A model generated the notes under the pieces. That model ran no database searches. It was not told where the DNA came from and saw only the letters and a program-made list of their open reading frames with translations. From Petrotoga sp. 9PW.55.5.1 (GTDB taxonomy: Bacteria > Thermotogota > Thermotogae > Petrotogales > Petrotogaceae), in the NCBI RefSeq assembly GCF_003265365.1, contig NZ_AUPM01000038.1:1-64000 (forward strand): a stretch of DNA of 64,000 nucleotides. Reading direction: 5' to 3'. The position numbers and the translations under genes are program-made. Each line of letters opens with the position of its first letter. The first letter of the stretch is position 1. Shown here piece after piece: positions 35,956-43,930 of this stretch.

Positions 35956-37203
35956 ATGCCTAAAAAAGAAATAAGTAAACATTTTGAATCGAAGAGCGAA
36001 GAAATTTCGCCAAATATAATAAGTATTGTTAAAAAAAACCGTTTAGATATTAACAAAGAAATAGTATCAAAAATCAAAAAAAAGGCTTTAAAAAATATGA
36101 ATACTATCTCTTTTGAAGAGATAGATGAATCCATCCCCGATTTTATGAATGATAATTTTACTCTGGAATTCCTAATATTTTTTTACAAAGAATTAAAAAA
36201 TGCCGATATTAACGTAATTAATGATTCACAAGAAGAATTAGATATGGAATCGGATAATAATGAAAATGATGATGGTTCTGAGGATTTCAAAGGCTCAGAA
36301 GAATTTAATGAAATATTTAGTGATTTTTCTGAAGTCGAAGTTGAAATGTGTGACAATATTTCAATGCAAGATCCAATTAAAATTTACTTAAAAGAAATAA
36401 GTAAAAGTAAATTGCTTACTCCTTCTAGGGAAAGAAAATTGGCAAGAAGAGCTCAAATGGGTGAGATGAAAGCAAGAGAAGAACTAATCAAAGCAAATTT
36501 GAGACTGGTTATTAGCATCGCAAAACGCTATGTGGGTCATGGTTTAAGCTTTTTGGATTTGATTCAAGAAGGAAATATAGGTTTAATGAAAGCCGTAACC
36601 AAATTCGATTGGAAAAAAGGTTATAAATTTTCTACTTATTCTTATTGGTGGATTAGACAAGCTATTACCAGAGCTATCGCTGATCAAGGAAGAACTGTAA
36701 GAATACCCGTACATTTGGTAGAAACAATAAATAAGATGAATAGAGTTGTAAACAAGTATGTTCAAGAAAAAGGTGAAGTTCCTGACCTTGAAGAATTGGC
36801 TGAATTGATGGATAAACCGGTTGACAAAATGAAAGAAGTTTTGATAAATGCCAAAAATATATTTTCATTAAATGCGCCTATCTCAAATGATGGCGATTCA
36901 GAAGGAGAATCGGAGGTTCTGGATTTTATTGATTCGGATATACCTACCCCTGACGAGGAAGGAAGAAAGATGATTATTAGACAAAGAATGGAAAAAATCA
37001 TAGATACACTTTCTCCAAAAGAAGCCCTTATTTTAAAAATGAGATATGGATTCATAGATGGAAAACAAAAAACTTTAGAAGAAGTTGGAGAATTTTTCAA
37101 CGTTACTAGAGAAAGGATTAGGCAAATAGAATCAAAGTCTATTAGAAAATTAAAGCATCCCGCAAGAAAAAAGATGATAGAAAATATTATGCAAGACTTT
37201 TAA
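35956..37203 (+). CDS. rpoD: RNA polymerase primary sigma factor (sigma-70/RpoD)
   Basis: The 415-residue protein has an acidic, variable N-terminal third (residues 1-125), then region 1.2 (DPIKIYLKEISKSKLLTPSRERKLARRAQMG). Region 2 contains NLRLVISIAKRYVGHGLSFLDLIQEGNIGLMKAVTKFDWKKGYKFSTYSYWWIRQAI in several motifs. Region 3 and region 4.2 (TLEEVGEFFNVTRERIRQIESKSIRKLKHP) complete it. The intact regions 2.4 and 4.2 recognise TATAAT and TTGACA, agreeing with the consensus promoters in this window. The tRNA-Glu gene follows with its own promoter. Confidence 0.97.
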   Translation: MPKKEISKHFESKSEEISPNIISIVKKNRLDINKEIVSKIKKKALKNMNTISFEEIDESIPDFMNDNFTLEFLIFFYKELKNADINVINDSQEELDMESDNNENDDGSEDFKGSEEFNEIFSDFSEVEVEMCDNISMQDPIKIYLKEISKSKLLTPSRERKLARRAQMGEMKAREELIKANLRLVISIAKRYVGHGLSFLDLIQEGNIGLMKAVTKFDWKKGYKFSTYSYWWIRQAITRAIADQGRTVRIPVHLVETINKMNRVVNKYVQEKGEVPDLEELAELMDKPVDKMKEVLINAKNIFSLNAPISNDGDSEGESEVLDFIDSDIPTPDEEGRKMIIRQRMEKIIDTLSPKEALILKMRYGFIDGKQKTLEEVGEFFNVTRERIRQIESKSIRKLKHPARKKMIENIMQDF

Positions 37204-37226
37204 AAAGAGAGAATCAATAATACACA

Positions 37227-37255
37227 TTGACAATTTTACCGGTTACTGATATAAT
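37227..37255 (+). promoter_or_regulatory. consensus promoter of tRNA-Glu
   Basis: TTGACA (37227-37232) and TATAAT (37250-37255) are separated by exactly 17 bases, a perfect sigma-70 promoter. Transcription would start near 37262, about 24 bases before the mature tRNA, as expected for a strongly expressed tRNA gene. Confidence 0.9.
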
Positions 37256-37285
37256 AAACTAAGAAAAATTAAAAATAATATTGAT

Positions 37286-37360
37286 GGCCCCATAGGATAA
37301 CGGCTAGTCCATTGGATTCTCAGTCCAAGAGTCAGGGTTCGATTCCCTGTGGGGCTGCCA
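37286..37360 (+). tRNA. tRNA-Glu (anticodon CTC)
   Basis: The 75-base gene folds as a complete cloverleaf. The acceptor strand GGCCCCA pairs with TGGGGCT (one G-U at the end), a D-arm follows, and the anticodon stem TTGGA/TCCAA has loop TTCTCAG giving CTC. The T-arm is CAGGG-TTCGATT-CCCTG, followed by discriminator G and an encoded CCA. It reads GAG codons, which are the minor Glu codon in this AT-rich genome. Confidence 0.95.
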
Positions 37361-37372
37361 AAAAATTAAAAA

Positions 37373-37400
37373 CCCCCTTTAATTAATTGGGGGTAATTTT
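37373..37400. terminator. terminator after tRNA-Glu, shared with convergent gene
   Basis: CCCCC (37373-37377) pairs with GGGGG (37389-37393), with TTTAATTAATT between them. An A-rich run precedes and TAATTTTATTTA follows. It closes the tRNA transcript and probably also the opposite-strand sugar-kinase-like gene that ends at 37403. Confidence 0.75.
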
Positions 37401-37402
37401 AT

Positions 37403-38233
37403 TTATAGAGTATCAAAATTCACTAATGTCCCATATTCAATTACATAGTTGTAAATATTGAAAGAATGCTCTAACGCTTTTTTCAGTGTATGATCTTTCA
37501 TAATATCTGATATAAAAGTTGCCTCATAGGCTGATATTGCTTCCTCAAAATATTTTTTCTCTTTAGATTTGACTTCTTGAATTCTGCCTTCATAAGAAAT
37601 AACATCTTTTGTTATTAGAATCTTTATTCCAGTAAATCTTTTAATTTGAGCTTTTATTTCATTATCAATTTTATCTGAAATAAAAAATAAATAGTCGCTA
37701 ACTATTTCTTCATCTTTTATTAAGTTTAAATCCCTGATATCAAGAAAGGTTCTTCTGTTCTTTTTATTAATGAAACTTAATAACTGGCTATTCCAAGAGG
37801 CAAAGCTAATAAAAACATTGCTAACATTATACAAAAACTCATTTAAGAACTCTGGTTCTATTTTAATCCCTTTATTTCGGTAATCTTTGTATTCTTTGTC
37901 TTCAGAAACATTCCTGACTTTTCTAGTATTTCCATTAGGTTTATCAAGCCAAGTTATTGGGATTTGTTTTACATTAAAAGTTTTAATTATGAAATCTATA
38001 TATTCATCGTAACTTAAAAAATCAAAAAGAGAAGGTTTTAGGCCATAAAAATCATTAAGATAAATAGCAACTCGTCCCCCAGGACCACCTACTTCAGTTG
38101 TTATTTTACTTTTCTTTTCTCCATGTTTAATAATATGTTCAACTTCAATCCCACCTACTACCCCAATATCCGGAATTTTCTCCTTGTTAACTATAGAAAG
38201 GAATTGTTCCTGATATTGATAAAAAGTTTTCAA
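37403..38233 (-). CDS. PfkB-fold (ribokinase-like) protein without the catalytic motif, probable pseudokinase
   Basis: The 276-residue protein follows the PfkB carbohydrate-kinase order. An N-terminal strand DIGVVGGIEVEHII leads to a glycine-rich substrate motif TTEVGGPGGRVAIYLNDFYGL. A lid region follows, then ILITKDVISYEGRIQEV, and a C-terminal helix LKKALEHSFNIYNYVIEYG. The essential D-T-x-G-A-G-D anion-hole/base motif is replaced by FEEAISAYEATF. The protein would therefore be expected to bind but not phosphorylate a ligand. The family call rests on fold-order similarity that I judged by eye. It directly follows the conserved jag-yidC block in the same direction. Confidence 0.55.
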   Translation of the reverse strand: MKTFYQYQEQFLSIVNKEKIPDIGVVGGIEVEHIIKHGEKKSKITTEVGGPGGRVAIYLNDFYGLKPSLFDFLSYDEYIDFIIKTFNVKQIPITWLDKPNGNTRKVRNVSEDKEYKDYRNKGIKIEPEFLNEFLYNVSNVFISFASWNSQLLSFINKKNRRTFLDIRDLNLIKDEEIVSDYLFFISDKIDNEIKAQIKRFTGIKILITKDVISYEGRIQEVKSKEKKYFEEAISAYEATFISDIMKDHTLKKALEHSFNIYNYVIEYGTLVNFDTL

Positions 38234-38251
38234 AAATATTCCTCCTAAGAA

Positions 38252-38929
38252 TTAATTTTCTATATATTTTTTCCCATTTTTAGAAGGATAAATAATAACT
38301 TTTCTATAGGGCTCTAACCCTTCGGATACAGTATATAACTTGGGATAATTAAAGTTTATGTACTTATGTATTATCTTTCTTTCGAATGAAAACATCGGAG
38401 CTAGTTCCACGCAGGTTTTTGTTTTCAAGACCTTTTTAGCAGCTTGTTCAGCTATTATTTCTAAATTCCTTTTTCTATTTTTCCTATATTCGCCTACATC
38501 TAATTTTACTTCGCATTTTGTATCCGTCATTCGATTCACATAAATCATGATTAGATGTTGTAATGCTCCAAGGACCCTCCCTTGCTTACCGATTACTTTT
38601 CCTAAATTTTCTCCCTCTAATGAAACTTTCAATATTTTATTACTGTAATTCACATATATTTCAATTTCCTCTTCAAAATAAGAAAGTATATTTTTTAAGA
38701 ACTCTTTTACTTTGTTTATTAAATATTTTTCATTTGGATAAGCTTCTATAACTAAAGGCCTTTTACCTAAACCAAATAAAAAACCTTTATTTGGTTCTTG
38801 AATAATTTTGTAGGATATCTCATCAACGTCAGAAGCCTTAAAAGAAATTTTGGCTTTTTCCAATACAGTTTCCAAATTTTCGCCTTCAAATTTAGTCTCG
38901 TTTTCCAATTTTAACACTAACCAGTTCAC
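38252..38929 (-). CDS. jag: Jag/KhpB RNA-binding protein
   Basis: The 225-residue protein has a Jag N-terminal domain (residues 1-55, ending GFLFGLGKRPLVIEAY), a type II KH domain with VIGKQGRVLGALQHLI near residue 115, and an R3H domain with ELAPMFSFERKIIHKYI near 178. It binds RNA and is linked to elongasome regulation (EloR/KhpB) in Gram-positives. It overlaps the end of yidC by four bases, the standard rpmH-rnpA-yidD-yidC-jag order. Confidence 0.93.
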   Translation of the reverse strand: MNWLVLKLENETKFEGENLETVLEKAKISFKASDVDEISYKIIQEPNKGFLFGLGKRPLVIEAYPNEKYLINKVKEFLKNILSYFEEEIEIYVNYSNKILKVSLEGENLGKVIGKQGRVLGALQHLIMIYVNRMTDTKCEVKLDVGEYRKNRKRNLEIIAEQAAKKVLKTKTCVELAPMFSFERKIIHKYINFNYPKLYTVSEGLEPYRKVIIYPSKNGKKYIEN

Positions 38930-40314
38930 CTCCTAACAGGTTTAGGACCTAAACCAAATAATTCTCTAACAGTTATACCTTTAACATTATAGATTTTATT
39001 GTAAACGAAAGTCAAAACTGTTTGAATAATAGAGTTCATAGCATAGTAGATAAAAACTCCAGAGGGTAAACTTATCAAAATAAAAGGAAATACTACAGAC
39101 ATTATAACTGAGGTCCAAGCGCTTCTTGAATCTTGAGACATTAACATCGCATTAATAAGGGATGCTACTATAGCAACTAATAGTAAAATAAAGTTGGCTT
39201 GAAACCCTCCTTGAGAAAGATCTGACCAAAAAAGAAATTGGGGATTATAAGCATAACTACCTTCAAAATAATAAATAACTTGCCACAAAATAATCATTAT
39301 AGGTAAAGGTAACAAGGAAGTTAAACATCCTCCGGCTGGATTAACACCTTTTTCTTTATATAATTTCATCATTTCTTCTTGTTGCTTTTGAGGATTTTTA
39401 TACTTCTTTTTTAGTTTATCTATTTCCGGCTGTAATTGCTTCATTTCAATCATCGACTTTTTCTGTTTACCATAAATCGGAAACAAAATAGCATTTACAA
39501 TAAGTGTGAAAAGTATTATTGCCCACCCAAAGTTTCCACTTACATTGAACAACCACCAAAAAAAGAATACGAACCAATAAAAAATGTTTGAAAAAGGTCC
39601 GAACTTGCCTAAATCCTTCATCATATCAATTATATTTGAATAAACAACTCCTTCTTCGATACCTGAAAATGTTTCTCTAATAAATATTTTTTTAGTAGGA
39701 CCCAAATATGTAACAACTTTTTGATTATACCCTTTTAATTCAAACATATATTCGTTCTGCGAATATTCTATCTGATGTGGGGTATATATAGCCAAAGTAG
39801 TATCAAGATTTTCTCCTGTAGCAATTGATTTATCAATGTAAGAAACAAATTCATTACTGTTATACCTTATTCCTGAAGGAAAAGAAATAGTAGGGAGTAC
39901 AACATAGCCATTTAAATTATTGAATTCAACATCAAAGTGATAATTTGGATCATTATAAAATCTATACGTCTTATTACCTCCACCAGGAAAATAATATACA
40001 ACTTCAACGTAACGTTGTTCATTATCAATTCTTATATCATAACTATTTGGCACTATTTCTTCTAAATTTTGTTTATCCAAAATATCAAAACTATCTCCAA
40101 TATATTCATAAATTAAGTTATATTTTTTTACTCTACTATCAAAAAGCTCAAAATTTAATATATGGCCTTTTTGATCTAATGTTAATCTATAAAGCTTCAT
40201 CTCAATACGTATTTCTTCTTTCAAAGTACTTTCAGTGACGAAAATATCTGGGATCGTAAACGCAGTAATACTGAATAAAAACAAAAACAATAACATATAT
40301 AATCTTTTTTTCAA
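38926..40314 (-). CDS. yidC: membrane protein insertase YidC
   Basis: The protein of about 462 residues has a cleavable or anchor N-terminus (MKKRLYMLLFLFLFSI), a periplasmic domain of about 200 residues and the insertase core. The core includes NFGWAIILFTLIVNAILFPIYGKQKKSM, YKEKGVNPAGGCLTSLLPLPIMI and QDSRSAW. It inserts proteins into the inner membrane with or without SecYEG. The periplasmic P1 domain marks it as the diderm type. The start is set at TTG 40314, eight bases after AAGGAG; the upstream GTG at 40323 would overlap the ribosome site. Confidence 0.94.
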   Translation of the reverse strand: MKKRLYMLLFLFLFSITAFTIPDIFVTESTLKEEIRIEMKLYRLTLDQKGHILNFELFDSRVKKYNLIYEYIGDSFDILDKQNLEEIVPNSYDIRIDNEQRYVEVVYYFPGGGNKTYRFYNDPNYHFDVEFNNLNGYVVLPTISFPSGIRYNSNEFVSYIDKSIATGENLDTTLAIYTPHQIEYSQNEYMFELKGYNQKVVTYLGPTKKIFIRETFSGIEEGVVYSNIIDMMKDLGKFGPFSNIFYWFVFFFWWLFNVSGNFGWAIILFTLIVNAILFPIYGKQKKSMIEMKQLQPEIDKLKKKYKNPQKQQEEMMKLYKEKGVNPAGGCLTSLLPLPIMIILWQVIYYFEGSYAYNPQFLFWSDLSQGGFQANFILLLVAIVASLINAMLMSQDSRSAWTSVIMSVVFPFILISLPSGVFIYYAMNSIIQTVLTFVYNKIYNVKGITVRELFGLGPKPVRR

Positions 40315-40335
40315 GTCATACACTCCTTCTCTCTT

Positions 40336-40587
40336 TTAATTCTTTATTTTATATTTTCTAACAAAAAAATAAAATCTATCGGGTACAGGATCATACCCAC
40401 CTTTTCGGAATGGATTACACCTAAGGAAGCGCCTTAAACCTAAATACAACCCTCTAAAAACACCAAATTTTTCTACAGCTTCGTAGGTGTATGCAGAGCA
40501 TGTAGGAAGATATATACATTTTGGAGGAGTCGCAGGAGAAATACGCTTTCTATAAAAACTTATCATTTTTAAAACTAATTTCTTCAT
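40336..40587 (-). CDS. yidD: membrane protein insertion efficiency factor YidD
   Basis: The 83-residue protein matches Yid[33 protein letters not shown] contains the conserved Cys pair, and [16 protein letters not shown] follows. It is a small basic membrane-associated factor that helps YidC. It overlaps the 3' end of rnpA by 38 bases in another frame, and yidC follows after 21 bases. Confidence 0.95.
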   Translation of the reverse strand: MKKLVLKMISFYRKRISPATPPKCIYLPTCSAYTYEAVEKFGVFRGLYLGLRRFLRCNPFRKGGYDPVPDRFYFFVRKYKIKN

Positions 40588-40939
40588 TTTTCAAATTCCT
40601 CACCATTTCTAGAAGGATGCTTTCAAATTTTCTATAAGATATTCTTTTAAATTCTTTTGACAAAAATTTTCTGGGAATAAAAATATAATCAAAACCATTT
40701 TGAAAAGATTCTTTGTTTTTTCTATAGATTTCTCTCATATACCTTTTAAATTTATTTCTTACTACTGCATTACCAAATTTTTTGGGAACAATTATTCCAA
40801 TCCTATTATATTGTAACCCGTTTTGAAAATATATAATTACCAAGTAATTATTTAATAAACGCCCGCCCTTTTCAAAAACATTGCTAAAATTGCCTTTAAG
40901 CCTTAATCGTTCTTTTTTCTTAAAGGTTTGGTTTTTCAT
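40550..40939 (-). CDS. rnpA: ribonuclease P protein component
   Basis: The 129-residue basic protein starts ATG at 40939, overlapping the rpmH stop as TGATG. Motifs are [47 protein letters not shown] (the RNR region) and the following Phe-rich segment. It assists the RNase P RNA in tRNA 5' processing. Its end overlaps yidD. Confidence 0.94.
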   Translation of the reverse strand: MKNQTFKKKERLRLKGNFSNVFEKGGRLLNNYLVIIYFQNGLQYNRIGIIVPKKFGNAVVRNKFKRYMREIYRKNKESFQNGFDYIFIPRKFLSKEFKRISYRKFESILLEMVRNLKNEEISFKNDKFL

Positions 40940-41073
40940 CAAACTACTAAACGTTTCCTTCCTTTTTGTCTTCTTCTTCTTAAAACATTTCTCCCACCTG
41001 GAGTTTTCTTTCTTGCTAAAAACCCATGTGTCCTTTTTCTTTTTATCCTTGATGGTTGATATGTTCTTTTCAT
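40939..41073 (-). CDS. rpmH: 50S ribosomal protein L34
   Basis: A 44-codon frame encodes [20 protein letters not shown] followed by [20 protein letters not shown] and a short hydrophobic end. This is L34 by its invariant MKRTxQPS start and RTHGF motif. GGAGGTGAAAAG precedes the ATG. It is the first gene of the rpmH-rnpA-yidD-yidC-jag operon, and its stop codon shares bases with the rnpA start. It is easily missed because of its length. No dnaA is next to it. Confidence 0.96.
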   Translation of the reverse strand: MKRTYQPSRIKRKRTHGFLARKKTPGGRNVLRRRRQKGRKRLVV

Positions 41074-41162
41074 CTTTTCACCTCCGATGTATAATTTTTA
41101 TTTTTATAATATTTATTTTTTTATTCATTTGAGAAAGATTACCAATTAAAGTTGTCGGATAT

Positions 41163-41191
41163 ATTATAATGATTTAATGTTTTAATGTCAA
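41163..41191 (-). promoter_or_regulatory. consensus promoter of the rpmH operon
   Basis: On the minus strand TTGACA (41191-41186) and TATAAT (41168-41163) are separated by 17 bases, a perfect sigma-70 promoter. It lies about 90 bases before rpmH, leaving a 5' leader of roughly 85 bases. Confidence 0.85.
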
Positions 41192-41317
41192 GAAATAGAC
41201 GTAACATTTTTTTAGAAAGAATATATTTGAAAATCTAGAAAAATATGATAAAATTTAAATACCTATCAAGGGTATATTAATTGTTTTTTATCTGTACATG
41301 TGAGGTGAAAATTACTT

Positions 41318-42001
41318 ATGAACTCATTAATAATTACAACTTCTGTGGGTTATTTAACAGCTTTTACAGGCGGTTTGATTTCTTTTTTTAGTCCGTGTGT
41401 ACTACCTTTGATACCTGTCTTTTTTGGCATAGTAATACCTAATATTTCTAACCCATGGATAGTTTTAAAACGTGGTTTTGGTTTCTTTTTAGGCCTTTCA
41501 ACTTTTTTTTCGATTTTAGGAGTGGTTTCTGGAAGTATAGGAATATTATTTTCAAAATATCAAAATATAATAAATATTTTTGCGGGACTTCTAATAATAA
41601 TATTTGGTTTGATGATTTTAATGAATAAAAAAATAATCTCAGCAAAAAAAATAGATCTTAATAAATACAACAAAAGTAACTCTTTCATCTCTGCATTTTT
41701 CATTGGTATTTTAATCTCTATTGTATGGATACCATGTGCTAGCCCTGTTTTGGCTTCTATTCTAGCTCTTGCTTCTACATCAGGTAACGCATTCAGAGGT
41801 TCTACGCTTCTTTTTGTATACTCTTTAGGAATTTCCATACCTTTTTTATTTTTTACTGGAATTGTCAGCAAAATTATATCAAAAGTAACCTTTGGTGAAC
41901 CAAAGTGGCAGAAATCGTTAAGAATTTTTGGCGGTATTCTACTTATCTTAGTGGGTGGATTAGTTTCAACTGGTTTTTTTAATACTCTTGGATACTTATA
42001 A
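41318..42001 (+). CDS. CcdA/DsbD-type transmembrane thiol-disulfide carrier
   Basis: The 227-residue protein has six membrane helices in two repeats, each with the redox cysteine motif. The motifs are LISFFSPCVLPLIPVFFG near residue 25 and IVWIPCASPVLASILALAS near 140. It moves reducing equivalents from cytoplasmic thioredoxin across the inner membrane. The next gene encodes a secreted thioredoxin-fold protein and is probably its partner. A TATAAT-like element lies upstream, and GAGGTGAAAA precedes the ATG. Confidence 0.9.
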   Translation: MNSLIITTSVGYLTAFTGGLISFFSPCVLPLIPVFFGIVIPNISNPWIVLKRGFGFFLGLSTFFSILGVVSGSIGILFSKYQNIINIFAGLLIIIFGLMILMNKKIISAKKIDLNKYNKSNSFISAFFIGILISIVWIPCASPVLASILALASTSGNAFRGSTLLFVYSLGISIPFLFFTGIVSKIISKVTFGEPKWQKSLRIFGGILLILVGGLVSTGFFNTLGYL

Positions 42002-42028
42002 AAATATGAAAAATGGAGGTTTGTAAAT

Positions 42029-42709
42029 ATGAAAAAGCTAATGACTATATTGATCATATTAATAACAACGGTGATATTCTCAGTTCCTATTGAAAACTTT
42101 GTACTTAGAAATTTCAACGATGCATTTGAAGTCGCTAATCTTACAAATAAAAAGGTTGTAATAATGTTTTCCACCCCAACATGTCCTGCTTGTATTGAAT
42201 TTAAAAGATCAACGCTTTTGGATGAAGAAATCCAAAAGTGGTTAAGAACAGAGTTTGTTTTTGCAGAGATTTATCCAACTAATGAAATTGCTATATTTCA
42301 AGGAGACGAATTTCGATATGGTGATCTTTTCTTTGTTTTAGGTGCGAGATATACACCAACTTTTGTTTTCTTTGAAGCTGATCAAACGCCCGTTGGTGCC
42401 ATTACAGGAGCATATCCGCCGGAAATATTTTTGGATGTTTTAAAGTACGTAAATTATGATCTTAATAATGAAATTAGCTTAGATAAATTCATTCAAGAAC
42501 AAATTGGGAAAAATATTGATATTCAACCAAAAACAATTTATTTAAGCCAAAATGAAATAGAAAGATTAGTTTATCTTGATCCTAATACAAAATTATACGA
42601 TTCAAAAAAACAACTCGATCCTTTTACAAATATAGTTTTAATAGATCCATACAAAAACTCTTCAGACTTAGATGAGTTCTATATAAAGATCATTGAAGAA
42701 AATCTTTAA
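42029..42709 (+). CDS. secreted thioredoxin-fold protein (CPAC motif)
   Basis: The 226-residue protein has a signal peptide (MKKLMTILIILITTVIFS). A thioredoxin-like domain has FSTPTCPACIEFKRS with the Cys-Pro-Ala-Cys active site near residue 53 and a cis-proline loop ARYTPTFVFF near 107. The C-terminal 75 residues are not recognised. It probably receives electrons from the CcdA-like protein encoded 27 bases upstream and reduces periplasmic disulfides or repairs proteins. GGAGG precedes the ATG. Its end overlaps the convergent AlaX gene by four bases. Confidence 0.82.
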   Translation: MKKLMTILIILITTVIFSVPIENFVLRNFNDAFEVANLTNKKVVIMFSTPTCPACIEFKRSTLLDEEIQKWLRTEFVFAEIYPTNEIAIFQGDEFRYGDLFFVLGARYTPTFVFFEADQTPVGAITGAYPPEIFLDVLKYVNYDLNNEISLDKFIQEQIGKNIDIQPKTIYLSQNEIERLVYLDPNTKLYDSKKQLDPFTNIVLIDPYKNSSDLDEFYIKIIEENL

Positions 42710-43830
42710 TTGTATAACTCTAGTTCTTTAAGGAGTTCTTCTTTTTTCAAATCACCTTTAATATTTCCCCTTATCTGACTGCCTCCACCTTGGAGGCTTT
42801 TTTGTTTTTTCAATTTTTCTATAAAATCCTTGCAATTTATAACTTTTGAAAAAATAGTGATTGTTTTACTTTCCCCATCGTAAATACATAAGATATATTC
42901 CTCTAAATCAACGTATTTATACAAAAAATCTGCTGCTTCATTTTCTTTCTCACAATAAATTACTTTTTTGTTATTTATTAAGATTGCATCTTTTTTTAAT
43001 TCATTAGCTAAATAAAACGCTGCATACTCAGATATTTTTCTTATTTTATTTCTACTCTCTTTGTTTTCTTCAATAATATTTTCTATCTTTTTTTCCAATT
43101 CGTCTATTCCAGATGTTAGTTTTTGAGAAATTTTTTGGAATATCCTGTCTTTTTTTGAATAATCATTCAACGCTCTAGTTCCTGCAACAAAATACACTCT
43201 TGTTAAATTTCCCTTTATTTTTTCAGAGTTTAATATTTTTATTAGATTTATGTTACCTGTATTTTTTACATGAAACCCTCCACATGCCGATGTATCGAAA
43301 TCACCAATCTTTATTAACCTTACGTCTCCAGAAATCTTTTGACTTAAAGGTTTTCTTAATTTATAATTTTTGATATCTTCTATAGAAGTAATTATTTCTT
43401 CTACTTTTATACATCTTGCTATAATCTCGTTTGAAAGGGTTTCAGCTTTCTTAAAAATCTGTACGTCAATAAATTCTCTGTCTAAATCAATAGTTGAATA
43501 TTCATTGTCCATTCTAAAAGACAAGGTCTTTATTGATGCAACTTCTTCAAATGCCGCTGATAAAATGTGCTGGGCGGTATGTTGCTTTGAAATATCTTCC
43601 CTTCTCTCTTCATTAATCTTGTAAGTGTAATTTCCAATTTCTAAGTATTTGTCTATAACCACTGAATCTTTTGTAACCTCTAGGATTCTTGCTTCATCTA
43701 TTTTACCTCTGTCTCCTAACTGTCCACCTTTACCATCTGGGTAGAAAGGTGAATCTTCTAAATAAGCTATGTATCTTCCCTTTTCTTTATTTTCTTCGAA
43801 AATTTTTTTGATTTTAACAGTTCTGTTCAA
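42706..43830 (-). CDS. alanyl-tRNA editing protein (AlaX, long form with DHHA1-like tail)
   Basis: The 374-residue protein is related to the AlaRS editing half. DSPFYPDGKGGQLGDRG is followed by zinc motifs KQHTAQHILSAAF (His84, His88) and CGGFHVKNTG (Cys183, His187). A C-terminal region with coiled coil (about 215-255) and SLQGGGSQIRG resembles DHHA1. It hydrolyses Ser- or Gly-mischarged tRNA-Ala. The long form may be more discriminating than the 150-residue AlaX. The start is TTG after GGAGGAATTAGA. It is convergent with the thioredoxin gene and divergent from the WD40 gene. Confidence 0.88.
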   Translation of the reverse strand: MNRTVKIKKIFEENKEKGRYIAYLEDSPFYPDGKGGQLGDRGKIDEARILEVTKDSVVIDKYLEIGNYTYKINEERREDISKQHTAQHILSAAFEEVASIKTLSFRMDNEYSTIDLDREFIDVQIFKKAETLSNEIIARCIKVEEIITSIEDIKNYKLRKPLSQKISGDVRLIKIGDFDTSACGGFHVKNTGNINLIKILNSEKIKGNLTRVYFVAGTRALNDYSKKDRIFQKISQKLTSGIDELEKKIENIIEENKESRNKIRKISEYAAFYLANELKKDAILINNKKVIYCEKENEAADFLYKYVDLEEYILCIYDGESKTITIFSKVINCKDFIEKLKKQKSLQGGGSQIRGNIKGDLKKEELLKELELYN

Positions 43831-43930
43831 TCTAATTCCTCCATTTTTTTATTATTTTTTCCCTAAACAAAGATTTTATTATATAATTATACTAAATAAG
43901 AAATTTTGATAAAAGAGAGAGTGATCTTTT

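Noticed and set aside
35880-36134. 84-residue minus-strand frame at the rpoD 5' end, considered as a missing rnf or regulatory gene
   Set aside because: It overlaps the rpoD N-terminus, is very rich in Phe, Ile and Ser as an antisense frame would be, and does not resemble RnfB.
41074-41317. Replication origin next to rpmH
   Set aside because: dnaA is not adjacent and no cluster of DnaA boxes is seen; only a promoter and AT-rich sequence are present.
41560-42174. 204-residue open frame opposite the CcdA and thioredoxin genes
   Set aside because: It spans two genuine genes on the other strand and matches no family.
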